The notes beneath the pieces were generated by a model. It saw nothing but the letters and a program-made list of their open reading frames with translations, had not been told where the DNA came from and ran no database searches. 64,000 bases of DNA from Caproicibacter sp046707225 (GTDB lineage: Bacteria; Bacillota; Clostridia; Oscillospirales; Acutalibacteraceae), in NCBI RefSeq assembly GCF_046707225.1, contig NZ_JBJKOP010000036.1:62001-126000 (forward strand), given 5' to 3'. The position numbers were made by a program, and so were the translations under genes. Shown in pieces: positions 50,676 through 59,760 of this stretch. Each line of letters begins with the position of its first letter. The first letter of the stretch is position 1.

Positions 50676-52085
50676 TTGGATAATTTCTTTAAAGGCATGA
50701 GCGACGTTTTTTCTACGTTCGGGGCGGGTGTCTTTGTTCCTGTCATTTTGTTTGTCATTGCGATCGGCATGGGAGTAAAAGGGAAAAAGGCCTTTAACTC
50801 GGCTCTTCTCTGCGCGGTTGGACTGACCGGGTTCAATCTGGTCATCAGCAGCTATGGCAGCATCATTACTCCTGTCGTCAATTCCATGGTCAAAAACTCG
50901 CATGTAAACCTGCCCGCGCTGGACACCGGGTGGCAGTCAACCTCTGTGATTGCCTATTCCACCAGCGTAGGCCTGATCTTCATCGGAATCGCCATTGTAA
51001 TCCAGCTTGTGCTCTTTTTCAGCAAATGGACGGACATATTCATGGCTTCCGACTTATGGAACAACTATTCGTTCATGGTATGGGGCTCCATGCTTTATGC
51101 CCTGACGAAAAACATGTGGCTTGCACTGGCCTGCATGGTTGTGCAGCTGCTGTACATTCTGCTTTTCAGCGAAGTGGTCGCCAAGCGCTGGTCGAATCAC
51201 TATCAGTACCCGAACTGCTGTATGACCGCTCCGCACCATATGGAAGCGGTGCCCTTTGCCCTTTTCATGAACTGGTTCCTCGGAAAGCTCGGTTTTAATA
51301 AAATCAAGCTCAACGCGGCTTCCATTCAAAGACGGTTCGGCCTCCTGGGCGAGCCGATGTTCATCGGTCTTGTGATCGGCGCGCTCATCGGCGTGCTGGG
51401 AAACCTCAGTGCTTTGAATCAGCTGGCCTCATGGGGCGTCATCACCTCCTCCGCGGTTTCAACTGCGGCGGTTATGGCGGTTTTCCCGAAAGTCGGCGGA
51501 ATTTTCGCTTCCGCGTTCACCTCGCTGACAGATGCCTATAAGTCCAAGGCTGCGAAGAGCGGGCAGGGACGTGTCTGGTATCTTTCCGTCAACGACGCCG
51601 CCGGCTACGGCGAGCCGAACACGCTGGTGACCGGCATTCTGCTGATGCCCATTATGCTTCTGCTGGCGTTTGTCCTGCCGGGTAACACTATCCTGCCGAT
51701 GCTCGATCTGGTCGCGCTGCCTTACATGGTTGAGGTGTTTGTCTGCGTTTCTCACGGCAACATTGCCAAAAGCCTGCTTTCCGGTGCCATTTGGTTCAGC
51801 CTCGGCCTGATTGTTGCCTCTCAGCTGGCTCCCACCTTTACGCAGGTTGCGATTGCAGCGGGCTTTGAGCTGCCGCAGGCCGGCGTGTACATCATGAGTT
51901 TCGGAATTATGTGCCACCCCCTGATCGCGGGTCTGTTTTACGCGTTCCTGTCCCGGAACCCCGTGATCATTGGCGGCGTGGTTATCCTGTACTTCGTTCT
52001 TTACTATCTGTTCCGTAAAAATAAGGACCGTGTGGTGGACTGGCTGGAAAATTACGGAGCCATTCCGGAAGCTTCCCAGACTTGA
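50676..52085 (+). CDS. PTS IIC component (galactitol type)
   Basis: The membrane channel of the PTS, about 470 aa, with ten or more hydrophobic segments and the GatC-family pattern (VFSTFGAGVFVPVILFVIAIGMGVKGKKAFNS, given in part here, and a conserved GEPM loop, RFGLLGEPMFIGLVIG). The start is uncertain: TTG at 50676 lies nine bases after AGGGGG, while the ATG at 50667 abuts that site. Substrates of the family include galactitol, arabitol and related polyols; the actual one is unknown. Confidence 0.9.
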   Translation: MDNFFKGMSDVFSTFGAGVFVPVILFVIAIGMGVKGKKAFNSALLCAVGLTGFNLVISSYGSIITPVVNSMVKNSHVNLPALDTGWQSTSVIAYSTSVGLIFIGIAIVIQLVLFFSKWTDIFMASDLWNNYSFMVWGSMLYALTKNMWLALACMVVQLLYILLFSEVVAKRWSNHYQYPNCCMTAPHHMEAVPFALFMNWFLGKLGFNKIKLNAASIQRRFGLLGEPMFIGLVIGALIGVLGNLSALNQLASWGVITSSAVSTAAVMAVFPKVGGIFASAFTSLTDAYKSKAAKSGQGRVWYLSVNDAAGYGEPNTLVTGILLMPIMLLLAFVLPGNTILPMLDLVALPYMVEVFVCVSHGNIAKSLLSGAIWFSLGLIVASQLAPTFTQVAIAAGFELPQAGVYIMSFGIMCHPLIAGLFYAFLSRNPVIIGGVVILYFVLYYLFRKNKDRVVDWLENYGAIPEASQT

Positions 52086-52189
52086 GCACGATTTGCTGAA
52101 ACGGAAAACTGCAGCAATCGGAAGTTTCAAAACAGATCCGCGGCCGCTGTTGCAGGAAAGGACAGCGGCCCTTTTTTAAGGAGAAGGAA

Positions 52190-53278
52190 ATGCTTGACTA
52201 TTTGAGAAGCGAACCACAGAACATAGTCGTCGTCGGCGATGCTTTTGTCCGGCCAGAGACGATGGAGCAAGCCGTCCGCACCTCACAGATCAACGCGGCG
52301 AAGGTTTCGCGCGTTTTTTGGGGAACTGAGGATAAAGATGATTTTGCCGCCCGCCAAATGAATCTTGAGAAAAACGGATCGGAAGCGGAACCCTGGGCGG
52401 AGGATCTTGCTCCCCTGCTGAAGGATTGCACCGTGCTGATGACTCATTTCAGCCCTGTGCCGCGCGGGCTGATTGACCGGGCACCGAAGCTTCGGGCCGT
52501 ACTGACCTGCCGGGGCGGGATGGAACACATCGACGTAAAGGCGGCCGGCGAGCGAAAAATCCCGGTGATCAACGTAATTCGGAACGCGGTGCCCGTCGCG
52601 GAATTCGCACTTGGCTTGATGCTTGCAATGACGCGCAACATCGCGTCCTCCCATCATCGGCTGATGGAGGGGGAGTGGCTTAAGGAATTTCCGAACTCCG
52701 GGTTTGTCTCAACGCTCGGCAGCCTGACCGTTGGTCTGGTCGGACTGGGGAATGTGGGAACGGAGCTTGCAATCCGTTTAAAAGCGCTGGAAGTTCCATT
52801 GATCGTACAGGACGATTATCTGGACCGGGACCGCATGAAGCGCAACGGTTTGGGAGATGTTACAATCGTAGAGACGAAAGAGGATGTGTTTCGGCTTGCC
52901 GATCTGGTGAGCCTGCATCTGCGCCTGACGCCGGAGACGCGAGGCATAATTGATCAAAACTGCTTTTCGCTGATGAAGCCGAGTTCCTATTTGATCAACA
53001 CGGCCCGGGGAGGACTAGTCAATCAGGCCGACCTGATCGAAGCTCTGCGCCGCCATGCCATTGCGGGCGCGGCCCTTGACGTGTTTGACCGGGAGCCGCT
53101 GACCCCGGAGGATGGATTCGCCGGACTCGACAATGTGGTGATTACTCCCCACATTGCCGGCGCTACCGTTGACGCGATTCCAAATTCCCCGTTTCTTCTC
53201 ATGCGAACGGTCGATAAAATCCTGACGCAGGGACTGAAAGACAGAATTGTGAATTACAAAGAAATTTTTTCGGACTGA
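52190..53278 (+). CDS. D-2-hydroxyacid (phosphoglycerate-type) dehydrogenase
   Basis: A 362-aa NAD-dependent dehydrogenase. The Rossmann motif is VGLVGLGNVGTELA, and the catalytic Arg, Glu and His are in NTARGGLVNQ, DVFDREPL and TPHIAGAT. It lacks the C-terminal ACT domain of SerA. An N-terminal extension of ~40 residues precedes the substrate domain. In the PTS operon it may act on a sugar-acid intermediate; otherwise its role is unclear. GGAGAAGG precedes the ATG. Confidence 0.88.
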   Translation: MLDYLRSEPQNIVVVGDAFVRPETMEQAVRTSQINAAKVSRVFWGTEDKDDFAARQMNLEKNGSEAEPWAEDLAPLLKDCTVLMTHFSPVPRGLIDRAPKLRAVLTCRGGMEHIDVKAAGERKIPVINVIRNAVPVAEFALGLMLAMTRNIASSHHRLMEGEWLKEFPNSGFVSTLGSLTVGLVGLGNVGTELAIRLKALEVPLIVQDDYLDRDRMKRNGLGDVTIVETKEDVFRLADLVSLHLRLTPETRGIIDQNCFSLMKPSSYLINTARGGLVNQADLIEALRRHAIAGAALDVFDREPLTPEDGFAGLDNVVITPHIAGATVDAIPNSPFLLMRTVDKILTQGLKDRIVNYKEIFSD

Positions 53279-53294
53279 TTAGGAGGATTTTGCC

Positions 53295-53939
53295 ATGATT
53301 TTAAAAGAGGAACGCGAACAGGTTGTGGAGTTTGGAAAGAAGCTGGTGGAGCTGGGCCTTACCGCGGGCACGTTTGGAAACGTCAGCGTCTACAATCCGA
53401 AGGAAAAGCTGATGGCGATCAGCCCGTCCGGAATGGACTATTTTCAGATCGACCCGGAGGATGTGGTTGTGCTGACGCCCGACGGAGAAAAGGTAGACGG
53501 CGAAGCGAAGCCTTCGAGCGAATACGACATGCACCGAATTTTCTACCAGAAGAGGCCGGGCGTCAATGCCGTGATTCATACGCACTCCGTTTACGCGACC
53601 ACGCTGGCCTGTCTGCACTGGAGTATCGAGCCGATTCACTATGAGGTTGCCTACGCCGGGCCGGACGTCCCGTGCATCCCGTATGTGCAGTTCGGAAGCT
53701 ACGAGCTGGCCGTCGCGGCTCTGCAGGCCATGGGGAACGATCATTATGCGTGCCTGCTCGGCAACCACGGCCTTCTTGCCGTAGGAAGCAGCCTCACTTA
53801 CGCGCTGGATGTTGCGCAGCAGACGGAATTTGTCGCTCAGCTGTATTACAACACCAGAGTTGCGGGCGGCGGCGTCAACCTGACCGACAAAGATATGAAG
53901 ACTGTTTTGGGAGCGTTTCAGTCATACCGTCAGAGATAA
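53295..53939 (+). CDS. Class II aldolase (L-fuculose-phosphate aldolase-like)
   Basis: A 214-aa zinc aldolase with TAGTFGNVSVYNP (substrate loop), the zinc His pair in AVIHTHSVYATTLAC, the third His in LLGNHGLLAVG and the acidic residue region KPSSEYDMHRIFY. It is the second class II aldolase of the locus (the other is at 43713-44387) and only a moderate homolog of it. It would split the ketose phosphate made by the dehydrogenase into DHAP or glycolaldehyde phosphate and an aldehyde. Confidence 0.9.
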   Translation: MILKEEREQVVEFGKKLVELGLTAGTFGNVSVYNPKEKLMAISPSGMDYFQIDPEDVVVLTPDGEKVDGEAKPSSEYDMHRIFYQKRPGVNAVIHTHSVYATTLACLHWSIEPIHYEVAYAGPDVPCIPYVQFGSYELAVAALQAMGNDHYACLLGNHGLLAVGSSLTYALDVAQQTEFVAQLYYNTRVAGGGVNLTDKDMKTVLGAFQSYRQR

Positions 53940-53955
53940 CAAGGGAGATAATTTT

Positions 53956-55686
53956 ATGAAAGTCATCAAGGGCCTGGCCGGTGCTTCCGGATATGCGGCC
54001 GGACGTGCCGCGGTTTTTTCGCGGATGGTAATTCCGGCCGATAAAAAGAAAATTGAAGATCCCGAAACGGAAATAACCGCGCTTGAATCCGCGCGTTCGC
54101 GTTACGTCCGCTCTTTGGGGCTTTTGGCGGAACGCGCCCGCCGGGAGCACGGCGAACAGGAAGCCACTATTTTTGAGGCTTACCGTGAAATAGCGTCGGA
54201 CGACGTGTTTTTTGATGAGATCAAGGAGAAAATCCGCACGGAGCGCGTCGACGCCTCCTGGGCGATCGAGCAGAAGCGTTCGGAAACGGAATCTGTTTTG
54301 GACGGTTTGGACGATCCCTATTTGAAAACCAGGAAGGACGACGTCAACAACGTCTGCAGGGAGGTTACGGCGGAGCTGCAGGGCGCCGGCGCCGCGGACC
54401 CGATTGCCGAAGCCGGCGGGGACGACTTGATCGTGTTTGCCGAAGATCTGACTCCCGCCGATACCGTCCGCCTGGACCGCACGCGTCTGAAAGGTATGGT
54501 GACGGAAAAGGGCGGCGTGACGTCCCATACCGTGATTCTGGCCAAGCTGCTTGGAATTCCGGCGATTGTGGGAACGGGCCCCATGCTTTCGGAGGTGAAA
54601 AACGGAGACGAAGTGCTGGCCGACGGCGGTTCCGGCACGGTGGTCCTTTCGCCGGACACAGCCGGCAGGCAGGACTTTCTCGCAAAACAAAAAAAGGCGG
54701 GGCTTCGGGAATCTTTATACGCGGAATGCCGTGCGAAACCCGCTCGTACCCGCGACGGATTTTCCGTGCGCGTGGATGTTAATTCCGGCGATAAAGAGAG
54801 CATAGAGAAGTTCAATGCCGATGAGTGTGACGGCGTAGGGCTGTTCCGCACGGAGTTCCTCTATATGGGGCAGAAGGATTACCCGTCCGAAGAATTCCAG
54901 TTTCAAGTTTACCGCGGCATGGCGGAAAAGGCGGGCGGAAAGGAACTGATTATCCGCACGCTGGATATCGGCGGCGACAAGCAGCTGGATTATATGGACC
55001 TTCCCAAAGAAAGCAACCCGTTTTTGGGGTTCCGCGCCATTCGGATCTGCCTTTCCAGACCGGAGCTTTTTCAAACGCAGCTGCGCGCCATCCTGCGGGC
55101 CGGCGTGTATGGAAACGTGAAAATCATGTTTCCGATGATTGTGAACCTGGAGGAGCTGCTTCAGGCAAAAACGCAGCTGGAGACCGCCAAGAGAGAACTG
55201 GACAGACGCCAAATTGCCTATCGAAAAGACATCCCGGTCGGCATCATGGTGGAAACGCCGGCCGCGGTGCTGCTCTCGGATATTCTTGCGAAGCATGTGT
55301 CGTTTTTTTCCATTGGCTCGAACGATCTGATTCAGTATACCACGGCAACGGACCGGATGAACGAAAGGGTTCAGTATCTGTATGACAGCTGCAACCTGTC
55401 CGTGCTGCGGTCGATCCGGACGGTCTGCCGGAACGCGCACGCGAACGGCGTGCAAGTCGGAATCTGCGGAGAGACAGCTTCGGAGCCCCGCCTGATTCCG
55501 CTTTGGTGCGCCTTGGGCGTGAATGAGCTTTCGGTAGCTCCGCCGCTGGTCGGGCGGACCAAATATATCGTCGGGCAGGTGTCCAAAAAGGAAATGGAAG
55601 AGAGGGCGGAAAAGCTTCTCGCCTCCGGAAGCGTTCCGGAAGCCAAACAGGAGCTTTCGGAAATTCTCGGGGAGCTTGGACTATGA
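53956..55686 (+). CDS. ptsI: PTS enzyme I (phosphoenolpyruvate-protein phosphotransferase)
   Basis: A 576-aa EI. The phospho-His is in GGVTSHTVILAKLLGIPAIVG (shown as GGVTSHTVILAK), the PEP-binding barrel has FRTEFLYMG, LDIGGDKQLDYMD, EFLAP-equivalent zones and IGSNDLIQYTTATDRMNE, and the Cys of the C-terminal domain is in VGICGETASEP. Finding EI at the end of a single-sugar operon is unusual because one EI normally serves the whole cell; with the HPr at 49506 the locus is a self-contained phosphorelay. Confidence 0.95.
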   Translation: MKVIKGLAGASGYAAGRAAVFSRMVIPADKKKIEDPETEITALESARSRYVRSLGLLAERARREHGEQEATIFEAYREIASDDVFFDEIKEKIRTERVDASWAIEQKRSETESVLDGLDDPYLKTRKDDVNNVCREVTAELQGAGAADPIAEAGGDDLIVFAEDLTPADTVRLDRTRLKGMVTEKGGVTSHTVILAKLLGIPAIVGTGPMLSEVKNGDEVLADGGSGTVVLSPDTAGRQDFLAKQKKAGLRESLYAECRAKPARTRDGFSVRVDVNSGDKESIEKFNADECDGVGLFRTEFLYMGQKDYPSEEFQFQVYRGMAEKAGGKELIIRTLDIGGDKQLDYMDLPKESNPFLGFRAIRICLSRPELFQTQLRAILRAGVYGNVKIMFPMIVNLEELLQAKTQLETAKRELDRRQIAYRKDIPVGIMVETPAAVLLSDILAKHVSFFSIGSNDLIQYTTATDRMNERVQYLYDSCNLSVLRSIRTVCRNAHANGVQVGICGETASEPRLIPLWCALGVNELSVAPPLVGRTKYIVGQVSKKEMEERAEKLLASGSVPEAKQELSEILGELGL

Positions 55687-56144
55687 GTGGGAAACGGGCC
55701 GGGAAAAAGCGGGCGGCGGCAGCCCAAAGTAAAAAAATCGAATCCGTGCGGGGCAAACGCTGCGTCTACTGCGGGAAACCCCTCGAAGCGGACGGCGAAC
55801 CGTTTGAGGCGACAGTCAAGAGCCGCAGATTCCATACGTGCTGTGCCTCCTGCAAAGAGGCAACCGAGCGTTATGTCCTGCTGGATAAGCGGAAAAAAAT
55901 CTGGCTGTATCTGACTCTTCTTCTCTGCGCGGCCGGGATTATTATCAGCGCCATGGGGGCATCGAATCTCTTTATGTACGGCAGCATCCTTCTTGCCGGA
56001 ATTGGATTTCTGGCCTTTCCGTACCCGATTACTACGTTTGAGACATTTTTGAGCTGCCCGATTCAACGGGTGACTGTGATAACCCGCGCGGTGGGGGCCT
56101 TGCTGAGCGTTTTGGGTCTTCTTTTTCTGCTTCTGGCCCACTGA
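55683..56144 (+). CDS. Small membrane protein with a zinc-ribbon-like Cys motif (unknown)
   Basis: A 153-aa protein I do not recognise. Residues 1-25 are basic. Residues ~27-57 hold CVYCGKPLEADG and CCASCKEA, a CxxC...CxxC arrangement that could bind a metal. Three hydrophobic segments follow (about residues 72-93, 96-114, 130-152), so it is membrane-bound with a cytosolic metal-binding N-terminus. It overlaps the EI stop by 4 bases and so is part of the PTS operon. Possible roles are redox or metal sensing; there is no direct evidence. Confidence 0.75.
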   Translation: MSGKRAGKKRAAAAQSKKIESVRGKRCVYCGKPLEADGEPFEATVKSRRFHTCCASCKEATERYVLLDKRKKIWLYLTLLLCAAGIIISAMGASNLFMYGSILLAGIGFLAFPYPITTFETFLSCPIQRVTVITRAVGALLSVLGLLFLLLAH

Positions 56145-56199
56145 GAAGCGGGGGCTCTTACCGCCTTTTGGCCGCATGCCGCCCGCCGCGGGCGCGGAT

Positions 56200-57150
56200 T
56201 CAGTCGGAAGTCAGCATGCCGGTTTCCGAGACGTCGTATCCGCCGATTGCCTGAAGCTCGGCGCGGAACTCCGGGGAGCGCACCGTTTCCAAAGCCTGCC
56301 GGAACAACGGCTTTGAAAGGTTTTCCTCTTTGAAAACAAGGTCGTACCGTTCCTGCTGCAGAGGAACGAATTCAATCGAATCAACCTGCATTGCCGTTTT
56401 TTCTATGCCGACAGCAGCGTCCGCTCCGCCGCGGGCAACCGCGCCGGCAGCCGCAAGATGTGTGAGGCAGGCGCGGCTGTAGCCCTTGATCCGTGTCCCC
56501 TCAAGACCGAGCAGGCGCAGATGCTCATCCAGAAGAATTCTGGTTCCGCTTCCTTTTTCGCGGTTTGCAATGGTGATGTCGGAGCGCTTCAGGTCTTCCC
56601 AGGAGCGCAGGTTTTTCGGGTTCCCTTTTTGTACGTAGAAGCCCTGCATCCGGTAGGCCAGATTAACCGAGATAACCGCAGTTCCGGGGAGCAGGCTCCG
56701 GAGGTATGTCGTGTTGTACGTTCCGGTTTTCCCGTCCCAGAGATGAGCCGTCGCAAGCTGCACTTCATTGTTATAGAGACCGTAAAGACCGTTGTAGCTG
56801 CCGATATACGAACGAAGAATCCGCTGATTCGGGCGAAATTCTTCCAGTCTGCGGGAGAGCAGGTCAAGCGCAAGGTCCTGCCCGCACAGGACAAATCCGT
56901 TTTCGACAGGCTCCCGCTCTGAAAGAAGAGGATTTCGGCCTGCGTTTTTGTCCGCTTTGCCCGGGCCGGTCTTGGCGGACTCAAGATACGCGCGAACGTC
57001 GCTGTAATCAAAGCGGATTTTATTGCCGATGCGGTAGCCGTTCAGCTCATTTCGCTTAATCAGCTCGTAGACCAGATTTTTGCTGATTTTCAGCAGATCC
57101 GCGACTTCCTGGGGGGTCAGCGCGGTAAGCTCTTTTGCCGGTTGGTTCAT
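56200..57150 (-). CDS. HTH/periplasmic-binding-like transcriptional regulator
   Basis: A 316-aa regulator. Residues ~9-58 are an excisionase-type HTH (TPQEVADLLKISKNLVYELI and IRFDYSDVRAYL), and residues ~85-310 are a PBP-like domain (FVLCGQDLALDLLSRRL, then IGSYNGLYGLYNNEVQLATA, GTRILLDEHL, ADAAVGIE). This family is often tied to molybdate, tungstate or other oxyanion/metal genes. It is divergent from the FecBCD-type operon, with a 352-base gap, so it probably controls it and may bind the transported species or a related signal. Confidence 0.88.
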   Translation of the reverse strand: MNQPAKELTALTPQEVADLLKISKNLVYELIKRNELNGYRIGNKIRFDYSDVRAYLESAKTGPGKADKNAGRNPLLSEREPVENGFVLCGQDLALDLLSRRLEEFRPNQRILRSYIGSYNGLYGLYNNEVQLATAHLWDGKTGTYNTTYLRSLLPGTAVISVNLAYRMQGFYVQKGNPKNLRSWEDLKRSDITIANREKGSGTRILLDEHLRLLGLEGTRIKGYSRACLTHLAAAGAVARGGADAAVGIEKTAMQVDSIEFVPLQQERYDLVFKEENLSKPLFRQALETVRSPEFRAELQAIGGYDVSETGMLTSD

Positions 57151-57184
57151 TTCACAAGTCCCTTTCCGCTTTATTTCGTTACTA

Positions 57185-57212
57185 ATTATACCAAATTGTC
57201 AATCGTTTGCAA
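57185..57212 (-). promoter_or_regulatory. Promoter of the HTH/PBP regulator
   Basis: On the minus strand TTGCAA (57207-57212) and TATAAT (57185-57190) are 16 bases apart, and TG lies one base before the -10 (extended -10). Confidence 0.75.
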
Positions 57213-57352
57213 GAAAAGAATGACGCCTTTTTGCACTGACTTTATTTATTTTAGTTCATGATGGAATTAATTGGGATTTTTTCTACACTTCACTAATAAA
57301 TTATGTTTAAAATCGAATAAAACTTTTTATCAAACGGATTATTTTCGAAGTA

Positions 57353-57381
57353 TTGCAATATAAAACAAAACGATTTAAAAT
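57353..57381 (+). promoter_or_regulatory. Promoter of the metal-uptake operon
   Basis: TTGCAA (57353-57358) and TAAAAT (57376-57381) are 17 bases apart. The -35 hexamer is the same as that of the divergent regulator. Transcription would begin near 57388. Confidence 0.65.
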
Positions 57382-57401
57382 GAAACGGTACAAAACATAA
57401 A

Positions 57402-57451
57402 AAAACAGACGAAAGCGAAGGAGCCTAAATCACTTTGCTTCCGTCTGTTTT
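57402..57451 (+). terminator. Intrinsic terminator in the operon leader
   Basis: A 19-base stem (57402-57420 with 57433-57451), one A-C mismatch and one G-U pair, 12-base loop, followed by a run of T. It lies between the promoter and the first gene, so it may act as an attenuator; on the other strand it also ends in a T run. Confidence 0.8.
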
Positions 57452-57502
57452 TTATTTGCTGGAACCGGGATATCCGGCTGCGGCAGACAGGAGGAAAGAG
57501 AA

Positions 57503-58687
57503 ATGGAAATGGATCGAGTAAAGAGGAAAAGCGCACGATTATACAGGGCTGTCATCGGCCTTTCCCTGACAATTCTGGCGGCTGGTCTTTTTGGATGTTC
57601 TCAGGGGAGCGCGAGTCCGCCAAATTCACAGGCAGCCTCCGTTCTCTCCTCCGATGTCTCTTCCGAGGCGACTTCCAGTCATCGGAAGGCCGCGGACGGG
57701 ACAAGGACGATCACGGACATGATGGGAAACCGCATCACTGTGCCTGACGAAATCCGCCGGGTGTACTGTTCCAGTCCCATTGGGACCGACTTCCTTTACA
57801 CGCTTGCGCCCGATACGCTCCTCGGGTGGAGCTGGGCTTTATCGGACGAGGAGAAAAAATATATTCTCTCTCCGTACAAGGATCTGCCGGTTCTCGGAGG
57901 AAACATGGCGGGGCAGAACTCCATCAATACGGAAAGCGTCATCAAACTGAAACCGGACATTATTTTGGACTTTGCGCACGAGGGACAGGTCGGCGAAGCG
58001 GTGAAAAAGCTGAGCGAACAGACGGGAATTCCGATTGTGGAGGCGCCCTCCGATCTGGACCGGACCGAAGAATGCTATCGATTTTTCGGGAATCTCCTCA
58101 ATCGAAAGGATCGCGGCGACCAGCTGGCGGATTATGTAAGGGATTCTCTCGCAAAGACGAAAGCCGCCTGTGAAAAGGTCCCGGCCGACCGGCGAATGAA
58201 GCTGTATTATTCGGAAAGCGCCGACGGGCTAAAGACGGACGGGACGGATTCCATGCATACGGAGGTGATCAACTTTGTCAGCGCAATCAACGTGGTGGAT
58301 ATGAAAACCACCGCGATGGCGAAGGGAACGGCTGTGTCGATGGAACAGGTCCTTGCCTGGAATCCGGATGTGATTCTGGTGAATACGAAGATGGGGGGGA
58401 GTGAATTTTTGAAATCCGTCTACTCCGACCCCAAATGGGCCTCTGTTTCCGCCGTAAAAAACAAACGGATTTACACGCCGGTTTCCGTTCCGTTCAACTG
58501 GTTTGACCGCCCACCCTCCATGGCCCGTGTGCTGGGGGTTCAGTGGCTTGCGAGTGCTTTGTACCCGGATACGGTAAAAATAGACCTGAAAAGTGAAGTG
58601 CAAAAATTTTATCAGCTTTTTTATCAGGCTGAAGTATCCGACGAACAGGCCGAAGCGCTGCTCAAAGCCTCGGGGGTCGATCCGTGA
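57503..58687 (+). CDS. Metal/metallophore ABC transporter substrate-binding lipoprotein (BtuF/FepB fold)
   Basis: A 394-aa lipoprotein. The signal sequence ends in the lipobox LFGC (Cys 32), after which a Ser-rich linker precedes a helical-backbone metal-receptor domain (PBP fold type III; RTITDMMGNRITVPDEIRRV and ESVIKLKPDIILDF). It would catch a siderophore, cobalamin-like or other metal chelate outside the cell and hand it to the permease. GGAGGAAAGAG precedes the ATG at 57503. First gene of the operon. Confidence 0.92.
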   Translation: MEMDRVKRKSARLYRAVIGLSLTILAAGLFGCSQGSASPPNSQAASVLSSDVSSEATSSHRKAADGTRTITDMMGNRITVPDEIRRVYCSSPIGTDFLYTLAPDTLLGWSWALSDEEKKYILSPYKDLPVLGGNMAGQNSINTESVIKLKPDIILDFAHEGQVGEAVKKLSEQTGIPIVEAPSDLDRTEECYRFFGNLLNRKDRGDQLADYVRDSLAKTKAACEKVPADRRMKLYYSESADGLKTDGTDSMHTEVINFVSAINVVDMKTTAMAKGTAVSMEQVLAWNPDVILVNTKMGGSEFLKSVYSDPKWASVSAVKNKRIYTPVSVPFNWFDRPPSMARVLGVQWLASALYPDTVKIDLKSEVQKFYQLFYQAEVSDEQAEALLKASGVDP

Positions 58688-59760
58688 ACGCCCCGTCGGT
58701 CAGGCTTGCGAAGATTGAGCGAAGGGCCGGACGCGTGCGTATAAACCGAAGAAAAGTGAAAATCGCGGCGGTGTTGCCCATTCTGCCGATTGCCGCTTTT
58801 CTGTTTTCCCTCACGGTCGGGCGGTATGGAATCCCGCTTCCTGAGTTTTTCAGGCTGCTCCGGATGCGGGCGCTGGGAATCGCCTTGGAAGGAAACTTTT
58901 CCACAATGGCGACGGTCCTGTTCGGCGTGCGCCTTCCCCGGATTTTGAGCGCCTTGCTGGTCGGCGCGGCTCTTTCCGCCTCCGGCGCGACGTATCAGGG
59001 AATATTCAAGAACCCCATGGTGTCGCCGGATATTCTCGGCGCCTCGGCCGGCGCCGGTTTCGGCGCGGCGCTGGCGATTCTGAACTCGTTTGGAATTCTC
59101 GGCATTGAACTCTCTTCTTTTTTGGGCGGAATCACCGCCGTTTTCATGACTTCGCTTTTCACCCGCGCGGTTGGGCGGCACGGAGAAACGGTTTTGCTTT
59201 TGATTCTGACCGGAATGGTGGTGCAGAATCTGTTTAGCGCATTCACCTCCATCACGAAGTATGTTGCGGACCCGAATGACAAGCTGCCGGAGATCACGTT
59301 CTGGCTGATGGGAGGACTTTCCTCCATCACCTGGCGGGAGGTTTGGATGCTTCTGATTCCCTGCATGGCCGGCATGATCCCGCTCTTTTTAAGCCGCTGG
59401 CAGATCAACGCGCTGACCTTCGGGGACGAGGAAGCACAGTCGCTCGGTGTGGATACGCGGAAAATCCGTATTTTGCTGATTTTTGCGTCCACTCTGCTGA
59501 CCTCGGCTTCCATCGCGGTCTCCGGAATGATCGGCTGGGTCGGGCTGATTATTCCGCATCTGACGAGGCTTGCGGTCGGCCCCAATTACAGGGCGCTTCT
59601 GCCGGCGTCCGTTCTGATCGGGAGCGCCTTCCTTCTTCTGGTCGACAATGCCGCGCGCTGCATCTTTCCGACGGAAATTCCGCTTGGAATTCTGACCTCG
59701 ATTATCGGCGCCCCGTTTTTTCTCTATCTGCTGCTGAAAAGAAAGGGGGCGGCGGAATGA
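58684..59760 (+). CDS. FecCD-family ABC permease
   Basis: A 358-aa permease with about 10 membrane segments, including VRLPRILSALLVGAALSASG and MIGWVGLIIPHLTRLAVGPN, the motifs of BtuC/FecCD. Two copies form the channel. The start is GTG at 58684, overlapping the lipoprotein stop by 4 bases. It is fed by the lipoprotein and powered by the next gene. Confidence 0.93.
   Translation: MNAPSVRLAKIERRAGRVRINRRKVKIAAVLPILPIAAFLFSLTVGRYGIPLPEFFRLLRMRALGIALEGNFSTMATVLFGVRLPRILSALLVGAALSASGATYQGIFKNPMVSPDILGASAGAGFGAALAILNSFGILGIELSSFLGGITAVFMTSLFTRAVGRHGETVLLLILTGMVVQNLFSAFTSITKYVADPNDKLPEITFWLMGGLSSITWREVWMLLIPCMAGMIPLFLSRWQINALTFGDEEAQSLGVDTRKIRILLIFASTLLTSASIAVSGMIGWVGLIIPHLTRLAVGPNYRALLPASVLIGSAFLLLVDNAARCIFPTEIPLGILTSIIGAPFFLYLLLKRKGAAE

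Noticed and set aside
59343..59756. Upstream in-frame extension of the FecE ATPase
   Set aside because: It lies inside the permease gene; the cassette begins at 59757 with an ATGA overlap.
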